NCBI RefSeq assembly: GCF_900100535.1
Contig: NZ_FNDG01000016.1
Span: 62,001-126,000 of the forward strand
DNA length: 64,000 bases
DNA from: Phytopseudomonas flavescens
Lineage (GTDB): Bacteria; Pseudomonadota; Gammaproteobacteria; Pseudomonadales; Pseudomonadaceae
Direction: 5' to 3'
The position numbers were made by a program, and so were the translations under genes. Each line of letters starts with the position of its first letter. Position 1 is the first letter of the stretch. The notes below the pieces were generated by a model. That model ran no database searches, was not told where the DNA came from, and saw nothing but the letters and a program-made list of their open reading frames with translations. Positions 16,256 to 24,836 of the stretch are shown piece after piece.

Positions 16256-17137
16256 TCAGGGCTGGCGGATGAGATGCGCGATGGCTTCGCGGTAGTTCAT
16301 GTCACTGCCGCCCGGGCCGAGCAGGCTTGCCCAGTCGCGGGCCGCGAGTTTTTCCAGTTGTTGCCTGGTGGCGATCGACATGCTGGCGTCCACCCCGGCC
16401 GCTTCGAGGGTGGCCACCACGTCGTCCAGTTCGGCACCGCGACGCTTCGCGTGGATCAGGGTGCGGGCGGTGAAGGTATTGGCGAGTTGCTCGACCGTCT
16501 TGCCGTTCAGCGAGTCCGCCAGGGAATCGACCAGGGTATCCAGCACGCCGAATCGCTCGGCCGCCTGGAAGGACTCCAGAAACAGCTGCGGCAGGCCTTT
16601 CATGACCACGCTCTTGAGCATCTTGATGGCCGAGGCCGAACCGGGCGCCGCGTCCAGCACGGTGAGGCACATGCCACGTGGGGTGAAGGCCTGCTCGAAG
16701 GCCTGCGCGGCGCTACCGGCCAGCAGCATCGGTACGCGGTGGGCGTTGCCCGGCACGGTGCCCATTACCGCGATGTCGCAGAAGCCCACGTCGGCGGCCC
16801 GCGGCAAGCGCTCGATGGCCTGCTTGACGGTGGGTGCCGCCGAGTTCATGTCGATGTAGTGCTGCCCGGTCTGCAGCAGCGGCATGATGCGCTCGGCCAG
16901 TGCAAGGGCACTGCTGGCGCTGGTCAGGCAGACGACGAAGCGTGCTTCGCGGCAGGCCTCTTCCAGGGTGTCGTACAGGGTCACCTGCGCCTGCTGGGCG
17001 CGCTGCCGAATCAGCGGACCAGCCTTGGGATCATCCCTGTAGGCGTCGTATGCGCCTATCCGCACATCGCCTTGCGCACCCAGGCCGGTGGCCAGGTGGA
17101 AGGCCGCCTCGCCGAAACCGATAAAGATCAAGTCCAT
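16256..17137 (-). CDS. 6-phosphogluconate-dehydrogenase-like NAD(P)-dependent oxidoreductase (DUF1932 type)
   Basis: A 293-residue beta-hydroxyacid-dehydrogenase-like protein. The Rossmann turn IFIGFGEAAFHLATGLG is at residues 4-20, and a C-terminal helical domain of the DUF1932 kind follows (SASAIKMLKSVVMKGLPQLFLESF). The start at 17137 gives a normal N-terminus with AGAGG upstream. It is the first gene of the sigma-54-controlled operon. It probably oxidises a hydroxy acid to the oxo acid that the RraA-type aldolase then cleaves, or works in reverse. The substrate is not known. Confidence 0.85.
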   Translation of the reverse strand: MDLIFIGFGEAAFHLATGLGAQGDVRIGAYDAYRDDPKAGPLIRQRAQQAQVTLYDTLEEACREARFVVCLTSASSALALAERIMPLLQTGQHYIDMNSAAPTVKQAIERLPRAADVGFCDIAVMGTVPGNAHRVPMLLAGSAAQAFEQAFTPRGMCLTVLDAAPGSASAIKMLKSVVMKGLPQLFLESFQAAERFGVLDTLVDSLADSLNGKTVEQLANTFTARTLIHAKRRGAELDDVVATLEAAGVDASMSIATRQQLEKLAARDWASLLGPGGSDMNYREAIAHLIRQP

Positions 17138-17178
17138 GAACGCTTTGCCTCTTTTTGGATTTATTGTCCTGGAGGCAC

Positions 17179-17194
17179 AGCAAGGCATGTGCCA
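17179..17194 (-). promoter_or_regulatory. Sigma-54 (-24/-12) promoter
   Basis: On the minus strand the sequence TGGCAC, five bases, TTGCT is an exact match to the sigma-54 consensus. It lies 42 bp upstream of the dehydrogenase start, leaving room for a leader of about 30 bases. The adjacent divergent gene encodes a sigma-54 activator. Confidence 0.85.
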
Positions 17195-17217
17195 CGAGCC
17201 ACAGCACTGCCCCTTCT

Positions 17218-17238
17218 ATTGAAAATCTCCTTTTCAAT
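17218..17238. promoter_or_regulatory. Inverted repeat, possible activator site
   Basis: ATTGAAAA and TTTTCAAT form exact 8-bp arms around TCTCC, between the sigma-54 promoter and the divergent activator gene. A second looser dyad (GGTTGA and TCAACC) follows at about 17243-17269. These are candidate enhancer sites for the PrpR-like activator, or autoregulatory sites, though closer to the promoter than is usual. Confidence 0.4.
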
Positions 17239-17353
17239 CAGATGGTTGAGGTCACATCGACAATTCAACCTTTGCCAGAATGAAATGTCGGCGTACCTTG
17301 CGAATTGCAGTTAATTTCATTTTCTCAACAACAATGAAAAGCAAGAGAATTAA

Positions 17354-19312
17354 ATGAAACGCGAAACCGACATCCCTGATCAGCAAAACCGCGCGGCTGG
17401 AATCGCCGTCATCGCTCCGTCCAGCACCATGACCCGAGTGATGACCAGCATTCTGCGGACACGCCAGCTTTCCCTACCGGTGGTGGAGGCCGCACAGAGC
17501 GAAGCGATCGAGATCGCCCGGCAGTTGCTCGCCGAAGGCGCCGAGGTGCTGATCAGCCGAGGCAAGACCGCGCGCATGCTGCGCGAGCACTTTCGCGTGC
17601 CGGTCGTTGAGGTCAGGCATACCTTCTTCGACTGCATCAATGCCTACGAGAAGGCGTCACGCCTGTCATCGAGAATCGCCTTCCTGGCCACGTCGGAGGG
17701 TTACGCGAGAATCCTCGAGAAATCCCGCCCGTTCGTGGCCGGCGCCTCGATCTGCTTCATCGACCCGCTGAGCAGCGCGCAGACCACCGAAGCCGTGCTC
17801 GACGCGCTCCAGGCGCAGGGCATCGAGGTCGCCATCGGCGGGTTGTCCCTCGAAGCGCCGGTGAAGTCGCGAGGCATGCGCTATGTGATGTCCGATACCG
17901 ACAGCGACGCCGCTGCCGAGGCGATCGACGAAGCCCTGCACCTGCTGCAGGTGGAAGAGGAACGCCGACAGCAGCGCCAGGAACTGCAACGCCGCTACGA
18001 GATGATCCAGTCGATTCTCGATTGTGTGTCCGAAGGGATCTTCAGTGTCGATGGCATGGGCGTGGTGACGCGCATGAACAACGTCGCCAAAACCTACCTG
18101 AGTGCCGTCAGCTGCGGAGACGCCATCACCGAGCTGCCGGTACGCAGCTACTTCAACCAGGCATTACGCCACGGCAAACCGGTGCGCGGCGCGCTGATCG
18201 ACGTGGGCCGGCTGTCGCTCACCCTGAGCATCGCACCCATCGTTCTCGAGGGGCAGATCATCGGCGCCGTCGCCACCTTGCAGAAGCAGACGGATATCAA
18301 GGCGATCGAACAGAAGATGCGCCGCGCCCTGGCCGGGCAGCATCTGGCCGACAGCCGTTTCGATGACATCGTCGGCAGCAGCGCGGCCTTGCAGAAGGCC
18401 AAGAGCCTGGCCGCCACCTACGCCGGCGTGGACAGCACCCTGATGATCGAAGGCGAAACCGGCACCGGCAAGGAGCTGTTCGCGCAGAGCATCCACAATG
18501 CCTCGCCACGTCGGAGCGGCCCCTTCGTGGCGATCAACTGCGCCGCCTTCGCGCCCGGCGTGCTGGAGAGCGAGCTGTTCGGTTACGTGAAGGGGGCCTT
18601 CACCGGCGCCTCGACCGATGGCCGGGCCGGGGTCTTCGAGCTGGCCCATACCGGCACCCTGTTTCTCGACGAGATCAGCGAAACCTCGTCGGACATCCAG
18701 TTGAAACTGCTGCGTACCCTGCAGGAGCGCAAGGTCATCCGCATGGGCGACGACAAGGTCACGCCGGTGGATATCCGCATCATCACCGCGAGCAACAAGC
18801 CCCTGCCGGCACTGATCGCCCAGGGCCTGTTCCGCGAGGACTTCTACTACCGCATCTGCGTACTGAGGCTCAGGCTGCCGCCCCTGCGCGAACGCCGAGA
18901 GGACATTCCCGCGCTGGTGCGCCATCTTCTCGGCGGCAACGCCGGCGAGCTGCTGGAGCACACGCCAACGCTGGTCGCCAGGCTCTGCGATCACCACTGG
19001 CCGGGCAACGTGCGGCAGCTCGGCAACATCGTCGAACGCCTGAGCGTGATGAGCCAATGCAGCGCGCTGATACCAGGCTGGCTGGACGACGCCCTCGACG
19101 ATCTCTCTCCAGCAAGCCGGAGTGCGGGCGGCGAGCCCGCCATGCAGCCGCTCAGCGAGCGGGACATCCTGTTCGCGGCGCTGGCCAGGGCTGGCGGCAA
19201 CCGGCAAGGCGCAGCCGAGCACCTGGGCATCAGCACCACCACCCTGTGGCGCAGGATGAAGAAGTTCCTGGATGAGAACCCGGGCTGCTTCGATGCCGCA
19301 CGCTACGGCTGA
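17354..19312 (+). CDS. PrpR-like sigma-54-dependent transcriptional activator
   Basis: A 652-residue enhancer-binding protein. Its N-terminal half is a PrpR-N-type sensor (about residues 15-200), then a PAS-like region (about 215-320), then the AAA+ domain. Walker A is GETGTGKELF, the sigma-54 contact loop is GAFTGA in YVKGAFTGAS, and Walker B is GTLFLDEIS. A Fis-type helix-turn-helix ends the protein (NRQGAAEHLGISTTTLWRRM). PrpR-N activators usually sense carboxylic metabolites such as 2-methylcitrate. It is divergent from an operon with a consensus sigma-54 promoter and is almost certainly its activator. Confidence 0.94.
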   Translation: MKRETDIPDQQNRAAGIAVIAPSSTMTRVMTSILRTRQLSLPVVEAAQSEAIEIARQLLAEGAEVLISRGKTARMLREHFRVPVVEVRHTFFDCINAYEKASRLSSRIAFLATSEGYARILEKSRPFVAGASICFIDPLSSAQTTEAVLDALQAQGIEVAIGGLSLEAPVKSRGMRYVMSDTDSDAAAEAIDEALHLLQVEEERRQQRQELQRRYEMIQSILDCVSEGIFSVDGMGVVTRMNNVAKTYLSAVSCGDAITELPVRSYFNQALRHGKPVRGALIDVGRLSLTLSIAPIVLEGQIIGAVATLQKQTDIKAIEQKMRRALAGQHLADSRFDDIVGSSAALQKAKSLAATYAGVDSTLMIEGETGTGKELFAQSIHNASPRRSGPFVAINCAAFAPGVLESELFGYVKGAFTGASTDGRAGVFELAHTGTLFLDEISETSSDIQLKLLRTLQERKVIRMGDDKVTPVDIRIITASNKPLPALIAQGLFREDFYYRICVLRLRLPPLRERREDIPALVRHLLGGNAGELLEHTPTLVARLCDHHWPGNVRQLGNIVERLSVMSQCSALIPGWLDDALDDLSPASRSAGGEPAMQPLSERDILFAALARAGGNRQGAAEHLGISTTTLWRRMKKFLDENPGCFDAARYG

Positions 19313-19324
19313 GCGAGCGGGCAG

Positions 19325-19703
19325 CACGTTCACCAACGGCCAGCGCTCGCGCTCGCGTTTCTGTTCCACTCGCTGTCGATAGATCTGCTCGCTGACACGC
19401 GCCGGGTTGCGCTGCACGCGCATATCGAACAGGTCGTCCAGCCCATGGGGCGATGATGTGCAAAGCATCATCGGCGTCCAGACTCACGGCAATCGAAGTC
19501 GCGAATTAAGGCCAGCTCGCCAGCGCCTCACAGAGCGACTGCAACGGCTCGACGGCATGGCCGAAACAAGACTCGAACCACAGGTGTGCCGCCTGGTTGG
19601 CCACCTCCTAGGGGAAGCGCGGAGCGAGGATACTCAGCTTCGCCTGCAACTCGGCATCCCGCGCCGCAGGCAACTCCAGCGCCTCGAAATAAGCCAGATC
19701 GAC
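19325..19703 (-). pseudogene. Frameshifted partial copy of the nucleotidyltransferase gene
   Basis: This segment is a close copy of 20570-20953, the middle of the intact nucleotidyltransferase gene. The two copies agree over most of their length, for example TCCACTCGCTGTCGATAGAT in both. The copy is five bases shorter: a G run is four instead of six long near 19447, which shifts the frame, and three bases are missing near 19588. Both ends of the gene are absent. It lies directly behind the sigma-54 activator gene. Confidence 0.8.
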
Positions 19704-19792
19704 GCAGCCTGGTGCGGCCTGGCTGCGCGGTTCGCCATGAAAAGTGGTTCAGCGCCATGTGCTGCTTGCTCATACGCCCTACGGTGGAAGAC

Positions 19793-20122
19793 CTACGGGT
19801 GCCATCCCGTCTTGCCACGGAGTTTTAAAAACCAAAGCAGCGTTATTGCCGTCGGCCAGAACACCGTGTTGAGGATGTCGTGAGTGCTTGCCTGCCAGCG
19901 CCAATATCCCAGGCTCCCGATGTCGTCTCGCCGATCGACCCACTCGCCGGCACAGGCAATGACGAAAACCGTCAGCCACGCCCTATACGGTCTACATCGC
20001 GGGATGATGGCGATGAGAGTCAAATACACCGCCATCCCTACATAGACGTGCAGCGCATCTTTTGACAGGCCGGTCAATGACACGACCGTGAGCTTGATGC
20101 TTTGTACGATTGAGGTGTCCAT
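19793..20122 (-). CDS. Small membrane protein, function unknown
   Basis: A 109-residue hydrophobic protein with no recognised family. About three membrane-spanning stretches are visible: YVGMAVYLTLIAIIP, AWLTVFVIACAGEWV and HDILNTVFWPTAITLLWFL. The polar loop VDRRDDIGSLGYWRWQAS between the second and third carries conserved-looking acidic and aromatic residues. It lies between the two copies of the nucleotidyltransferase sequence in otherwise degraded DNA. The composition is that of a real coding frame, but expression and role are unknown. Confidence 0.6.
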   Translation of the reverse strand: MDTSIVQSIKLTVVSLTGLSKDALHVYVGMAVYLTLIAIIPRCRPYRAWLTVFVIACAGEWVDRRDDIGSLGYWRWQASTHDILNTVFWPTAITLLWFLKLRGKTGWHP

Positions 20123-20506
20123 GTCAACTCATTCCCGTCCACCCGGTATTAGTCGGTTAGCCAGCGACGTAGGTCGGCTATCGTACCTTGGACAGTCGCG
20201 GATGGATCAGCGAAGCGTCATCCGTGACTATCCGGCACCTCTCGAAACCTAGGCGCTGGGTCGCCCGGCTTGGCGCTCGCAGACGAGCCTGTTTTCAACG
20301 CCATGATGACAGCGCCGGTCGTTTTTCGGGTTTGGCCTACCGGGAATGCCTGGTTTCACCCGCCGGATGTGCTCAGCAATCAGACAGGTAGCTGTCGATT
20401 GTGTGGAATCGCCAGCCCCAGGCCGGCTTCGGGCATGGAGGACCAGACCCAACCATCGGGGCGGCCAGAACGAGGAAACCGTCGACATCGACCATGATTG
20501 CGTCGA
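20123..20506. other. Intergenic region without a recognisable gene
   Basis: About 384 bp between the small membrane protein gene and the nucleotidyltransferase gene. Frames are short and show no family motif. Together with the neighbouring duplicate it looks like rearranged or decaying DNA. Confidence 0.45.
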
Positions 20507-21193
20507 TCACCTTCCTCGCTCCTTATCTCGTTCTTTGGCGCGTTGCACGAATTCAAAGTCATCAAGCACCACGCTAACCAGCGGCCAACGCTCGCGGTAG
20601 CGTTTTTGCTCCACTCGCTGTCGATAGATCTGCTCGCTGACACGCGCCGGGTTGCACTGCACGCGCATATCGAACAAGTCGTCCAGCCCATGGGGGGCGA
20701 TGATGTGCAAACCATCTTCGGCGTCCAGACTCACGGCGACCGAAGTCGCGAATTCAGGCCAGCTCGCCACCGCCTCACAGAGCGACTGCAACGGCTCGAC
20801 GGCATGGCCGAAGCAAGACTCGAACCACAGGTGCACCGCCGCCTGGTTGGTCACCTCCCAGGGAAAGCGCGGAGCGAGGATACTCAGCTTCGCCTGCAAC
20901 TCGGCATCCCGCGCCGCAGACAACTGCAGCGGCTCGAAATAAGCCAGATCGACATCGGCCAGATACGACGGCTCGGGATGGCCGTGCAGGTGGTCCCAGA
21001 CCAGATTACGCACGGCGCCGGCGCCAATGCACCAATCGTTCAGCTCCAGCTGGCGAGCCCCTCGCAACGCCTCCATGAACCAGGAGGACTGGCGCACGAT
21101 AGCCTCGAGCTGCTGCTCCAGCCTGGCCTGCTTCTGCTGCCCGGCAGGCCTGGACGGCCGCGAGGCCCCGCATGCCGAGTGGTTGTGCTGCAT
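20507..21193 (-). CDS. Nucleotidyltransferase family protein (DUF925 type)
   Basis: A 228-residue protein of the nucleotidyltransferase-like DUF925 family. The Pol-beta-like core is visible as WCIGAGAVRNLVWDHLHG near residue 53 and ADVDLAYFE near 78, whose Asp-x-Asp would bind metal. Later segments WEVTNQAAVHLWFE and ATSVAVSLDAEDGLHIIAPHGLDDLFDMRV are typical of the family. Targets of these enzymes are not known. A broken partial copy lies 0.8 kb away. No operon partner is evident. Confidence 0.85.
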   Translation of the reverse strand: MQHNHSACGASRPSRPAGQQKQARLEQQLEAIVRQSSWFMEALRGARQLELNDWCIGAGAVRNLVWDHLHGHPEPSYLADVDLAYFEPLQLSAARDAELQAKLSILAPRFPWEVTNQAAVHLWFESCFGHAVEPLQSLCEAVASWPEFATSVAVSLDAEDGLHIIAPHGLDDLFDMRVQCNPARVSEQIYRQRVEQKRYRERWPLVSVVLDDFEFVQRAKERDKERGR

Positions 21194-21285
21194 GTGCTGC
21201 TCGCTCGCTGAGATTAGCGTTCAACAGAGTTGTCGCCGCGCTCGACGCCGGGTTACCAAGACGTCTGCGCCGGTGGCTATGGTCA

Positions 21286-22140
21286 TCAGTGACACATCAG
21301 CCCTTCCGCCAACTTCAAACTATCGACAATAAGCGTACTGCTGCGCAATGCCCAGGCTTGTTCCTGGCCACCACGGCGTTTCCAGTCGGCCAGAGCGGCC
21401 TGGAGAAACTTCTGGCTCTGAGGGTCTTGGCGAGGGAGATAGATGCTGGCGTCTTCAGCAGCGGCCAATGAGTCGGGCAGCAGGCGATAGAAGCGCCAGT
21501 CGTCCTGGCTCTGCAGCACCTTGAGCGCAGACTGCTCATCTGCCAGCAGGCTGCATTCGCCGCTCATGAAGGCTACCGCGGCACGTATGGACGAGGCATA
21601 TGGCTGCACCCGTGCGCCGCGTTCAACCACGTCGGCTCGCCAGGGACTGCCCACAGCCAGGCAGACGCTCTGCCCGGCCAGGCTACCGGCAGCGGGCAGG
21701 GAGCGGTTGCGTAGCACCAGCAAGCCACCCTGGCGATAGCCCGCCGGTGGCTGTGACAGCGCAGCGTGACCGAACACCGGGCCTGTTGCGGCGCCAGGCA
21801 ATGCCAGGCTACCGGCGATCAGCAGATCCACCCGCGCCTCACGCAGCAAGCGGCCAGGGTCATCCGCCGATGCACCGAGTAACACCACCGGCACCCCCAG
21901 GTACTGTCCCAGTGCCTGCGCCAAGGCCTGATCGAATTCGTCAGGCACCGCCTCCAGTGCCGCGTCGGTCGCGCTGGGCCGGGGGTAACTGCGTACCCCC
22001 ACCCGCAACACCTGACGCTCGGCGACTGCCGCCAGCGTAGGGCCCAATGCGACCTCTCCTGGCAACTGCGGCCGGCTCAGGCCATAGCCGGCCAGGCCAA
22101 GCAGCACCAGCACCAGCACCCCAGCGCCTCGTCTAGCCAC
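21286..22140 (-). CDS. Membrane-anchored periplasmic-binding-like protein of the ABC operon
   Basis: A 284-residue solute-binding-like protein. The GTG at 22140, overlapping the permease stop by eight bases, is the best start. The N-terminus RRGAGVLVLVLLGLAGYGL is a signal anchor without an obvious lipobox or cleavage site. The remainder has family 3 binding-protein features (RQVLRVGVRSYPRPSA, EFDQALAQALGQYLGVPV, AGQSVCLAVGSPW). It closes an operon that already encodes a separate lipoprotein binding protein. It could be a second receptor or an accessory sensor of the transporter. The ligand is unknown. Confidence 0.75.
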   Translation of the reverse strand: MARRGAGVLVLVLLGLAGYGLSRPQLPGEVALGPTLAAVAERQVLRVGVRSYPRPSATDAALEAVPDEFDQALAQALGQYLGVPVVLLGASADDPGRLLREARVDLLIAGSLALPGAATGPVFGHAALSQPPAGYRQGGLLVLRNRSLPAAGSLAGQSVCLAVGSPWRADVVERGARVQPYASSIRAAVAFMSGECSLLADEQSALKVLQSQDDWRFYRLLPDSLAAAEDASIYLPRQDPQSQKFLQAALADWKRRGGQEQAWALRSSTLIVDSLKLAEGLMCH

Positions 22141-22912
22141 CCTGTTGCAACCCCCGTCGCCAGCGGGTAAACCGCCGCTCCAACAGCGCCAGCAGGCCAT
22201 TCAACAGTAAACCGACCACGGCCAACAGCAGAATACCGGCGTACATGCTGGGGATCTGGAACACCTCTTGGGAATTGAGCGTCAGGAACCCCAGCCCGGA
22301 ATGCGCGCCGATCATCTCCGCGGCCACCAACGCCGTGATGCAGTAGGCCCCTGCCAGGCGCACCCCGGTGAAAATCGACGGGGACGCCGAAGGCAGCACG
22401 ATGTTGAGAAACAGGAAGCGCCGGTTGGCGCCCATGGACAACGCCGAATTGACCAACAGGTTGTCCACCTGCTTGACTCCGCTGATCGTGCTCAACAGGA
22501 TCGGCCAGAACGACGCCCAGAAGATGATCGCGATTTTCGACCACTCGCCAATGCCCAGAAACAGGATGAACACCGGGAACAAAGCGAGTGCCGAGGTTTG
22601 CCGGAACAGTTGCAACAACGGGTCGAGTACGTTTTCAAGCCGGGCGAACCAGCCCATCAGCAAGCCCAGGCTCACACCGCTGGCGATGGCCAGCAGCAAC
22701 CCGACCAGCGACCGCAGCAAACTTGCCTGCAAGTGCCTGAGCAGATCGCCGGATCGTACGAGGTCGGCGATCGCGGCCAGCACCGCACTGGGTGGGCTGA
22801 GGTACCCTGGGTTTACCCAACCCAGGCGGGGAATGGCTTCCCACACCAGCAAAAACAAAATAATACCAAGGCTGCTATCGAGCACCTTGCGCGAAGTGGT
22901 GCGCACACTCAT
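22133..22912 (-). CDS. SsuC/TauC-type ABC permease
   Basis: A 259-residue inner-membrane permease of the nitrate/sulfonate/taurine group. The ATG at 22912, preceded by GGAGT, is preferred over an upstream in-frame start inside the ATPase gene. Family segments include GYLSPPSAVLAAIADLVRSG, SLVGLLLAIASGVSLGLLMG and the coupling loop SALSMGANRRFLFLNIVLP. About six membrane spans are evident. It forms an importer with the ATPase and lipoprotein genes upstream. Sulfonate or a related organosulfur compound is the likely cargo from context; family members also carry nitrate, taurine or thiamine precursors. Confidence 0.92.
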   Translation of the reverse strand: MSVRTTSRKVLDSSLGIILFLLVWEAIPRLGWVNPGYLSPPSAVLAAIADLVRSGDLLRHLQASLLRSLVGLLLAIASGVSLGLLMGWFARLENVLDPLLQLFRQTSALALFPVFILFLGIGEWSKIAIIFWASFWPILLSTISGVKQVDNLLVNSALSMGANRRFLFLNIVLPSASPSIFTGVRLAGAYCITALVAAEMIGAHSGLGFLTLNSQEVFQIPSMYAGILLLAVVGLLLNGLLALLERRFTRWRRGLQQGG

Positions 22913-22914
22913 GC

Positions 22915-23793
22915 CTAGACTCCAATCCGGTGGGCGTGGCGTCGGGCGACGCCTTGCCACGTCTGTGGCACGCTGACGGCTGCCGCCGGGCGCGCCGGGA
23001 CACCACTGACCTCCTCGCGCAGAACCTCCCAGGCACGCTGGCGCAACTGCACGAAGGCATGGGTATTGCGCAACTCCGCGGCCCGCGGGCGAGGCAGATC
23101 GATATCGAATATCTCCTTGACCCGCCCGGGCCGGGCCGTCATCACCGCAACCCGGTCGGACAAGAACACCGCCTCATCCAGGCTATGGGTGATGAACACG
23201 ATGGTTTGCCGGTGCAGGTCCCAAATGCGCAGCAATTCGTCCTGAAGTATCTCGCGAGTCTGCGCATCCAGCGCGGCGAAGGGTTCGTCCATCAGCAGCA
23301 CATCCGGCTCGTACACCAGCGAGCGGGCGATGGCCACGCGCTGGCGCATGCCACCAGACAACTCATGGGGGTAACGCGCCGCAAAGCCCTCGAGCCCCAC
23401 CAGCGCCAGGTAATATCGCGCCTTGTCGCGCCGCTCGGCCTTGCCGACACCGCGGATTTCCAGGCCCATGGCGATGTTGTCCAGCACAGTGCGCCACGGC
23501 AACAGCGCATAGCCCTGGAACACCACACCCTGGCTACGGTTGATGCCCTGCAAGGGCTGGCCATCGACGTCCAGTTGCCCGCCGGTTCTGTGCGCCAGGC
23601 CGGCAAGAATGTTGAGGAAGGTCGACTTGCCGCAGCCCGAAGGCCCCAACAATGACAGGAACTCGCCCTCGCGCACCTGCAGATCGAAGCCGTCCAATAC
23701 CGACACCTGTTCGAGCTGGCCGGCTTCGTTGTAGGCCTGGTAGCCCATCTGCACGCCCTTGGCAACGATTTTCGCTACGCCAACCGCACCCAT
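22915..23793 (-). CDS. SsuB/TauB-type ABC ATP-binding protein
   Basis: A 292-residue ATPase. Walker A is GPSGCGKSTFLNILAGL near residue 52, the Q-loop is GVVFQGYALLPW, the signature is LSGGMRQRVAIARSL near 143, Walker B is VLLMDEPFAALDAQTRE and the switch His is in FITHSLDEAVFLSDRV. The C-terminal tail VPARPAAAVSVPQ is a variable extension. The start overlaps the stop of the preceding binding-protein gene and the stop is two bases before the permease start, showing tight coupling. It energises uptake of a sulfonate-type substrate. Confidence 0.94.
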   Translation of the reverse strand: MGAVGVAKIVAKGVQMGYQAYNEAGQLEQVSVLDGFDLQVREGEFLSLLGPSGCGKSTFLNILAGLAHRTGGQLDVDGQPLQGINRSQGVVFQGYALLPWRTVLDNIAMGLEIRGVGKAERRDKARYYLALVGLEGFAARYPHELSGGMRQRVAIARSLVYEPDVLLMDEPFAALDAQTREILQDELLRIWDLHRQTIVFITHSLDEAVFLSDRVAVMTARPGRVKEIFDIDLPRPRAAELRNTHAFVQLRQRAWEVLREEVSGVPARPAAAVSVPQTWQGVARRHAHRIGV

Positions 23794-24836
23794 CAGGCAA
23801 CCGCCTTGGCAAAGTCGTTGAATTGGTTGGTGTAGACATCCTTGACCTGAATGGCGCCGCGATTGAGCTTGCCTTCGCTCTCCAGTATGTCGATGTAGTA
23901 CTGGATCGGCGGCTCGGTGACGATCAGATCGTCGACATAGGCGAAGCGCTCCACCAGCTCCAGCTTCATGCCGATACGCTCAGAGGTGATCTTGCGCGCA
24001 TCGTCCGGGTTGGCGTTGACCCAGTTGGCGGCCTTGGCTAGCGCGCTGACCACGTCTCGGGTGGCCTCGGGGTGTTCGCGGCTGAACTTGCCAAAGACGC
24101 TGTACGGCGCCATACCGCCCAGGCCCTTGTCCAGGTCATAGTCGCTCCACAACTTACGCAGTTGGCTATTGTGCTCGGCCCCACCGGAGGCGGGCGGGTG
24201 GATAATGGCCACATCCACGTTGCCGGTGGCCAGGGTCTGCTCAGCCTGGTTATCGGGTACCACCAACCACTTGATGGTGTCGACATCGACGCCCTGCTCA
24301 CGCAGGAACTTCTTGGTGACGAACTCGGCGCACGCCCCGAAACTGTTGAAGCCTACCGTCTTGCCTTCGATATCCCTGGGCGTGAAGATCCCCGAGTCGG
24401 CGCGCACGAAATACTTCATGTGAGGCGCCTCCTGCAAGGTCTTGCCCCCAGCGGCCACAACCTTGAGATCCAGGCCGCTGGCGATGGCCGAGATGACCAG
24501 AGGCACCATGCGCGCACCAAAATCGATTTCTCCGGTGCCGGTGAGCGGAATTATCTGTGGTGCAGCGATACGGCCTATGTATTTGGGCCGCGCCCGCGAG
24601 CCCTCGAAATAGCCCAGTGAGTCCGCTACGTAAACCAGGTCGAAGGTCGGGTTGTCGGGGTACTTGAACTCGACCACCTGATCAGCACGCTGTTTGATCA
24701 CTCCCGGGGCGCCGCCCGCCGACTTGGGCTGCGGGTTGTCCTGCGGGCCACAGCCGGGCAAGGCCAGCCCGACGCTGCCGGCCGCGGTGAGCAGCGCGAA
24801 ATTTTTGAGAAAGGTTCTGCGATCGTGGTGTTGCAT
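23793..24836 (-). CDS. Sulfonate/nitrate-type ABC binding protein, Tat-lipoprotein signal
   Basis: A 347-residue NMT1/SsuA-like binding protein. The ATG at 24836 follows AGGAG and opens a signal with twin arginines (RRTFLKNF) and a lipobox LPGC near residue 29, so it should be exported by Tat and lipid-anchored. The mature part has FKYPDNPTFDLVYVADSLGYFEG, VAAGGKTLQEAPHMKYFVR and GKTVGFNSFGACAEFV. It is the first gene of the four-gene importer operon read leftward. The ligand is probably an organosulfur anion, given the flavin monooxygenases on its right; this is inference. Confidence 0.9.
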   Translation of the reverse strand: MQHHDRRTFLKNFALLTAAGSVGLALPGCGPQDNPQPKSAGGAPGVIKQRADQVVEFKYPDNPTFDLVYVADSLGYFEGSRARPKYIGRIAAPQIIPLTGTGEIDFGARMVPLVISAIASGLDLKVVAAGGKTLQEAPHMKYFVRADSGIFTPRDIEGKTVGFNSFGACAEFVTKKFLREQGVDVDTIKWLVVPDNQAEQTLATGNVDVAIIHPPASGGAEHNSQLRKLWSDYDLDKGLGGMAPYSVFGKFSREHPEATRDVVSALAKAANWVNANPDDARKITSERIGMKLELVERFAYVDDLIVTEPPIQYYIDILESEGKLNRGAIQVKDVYTNQFNDFAKAVA

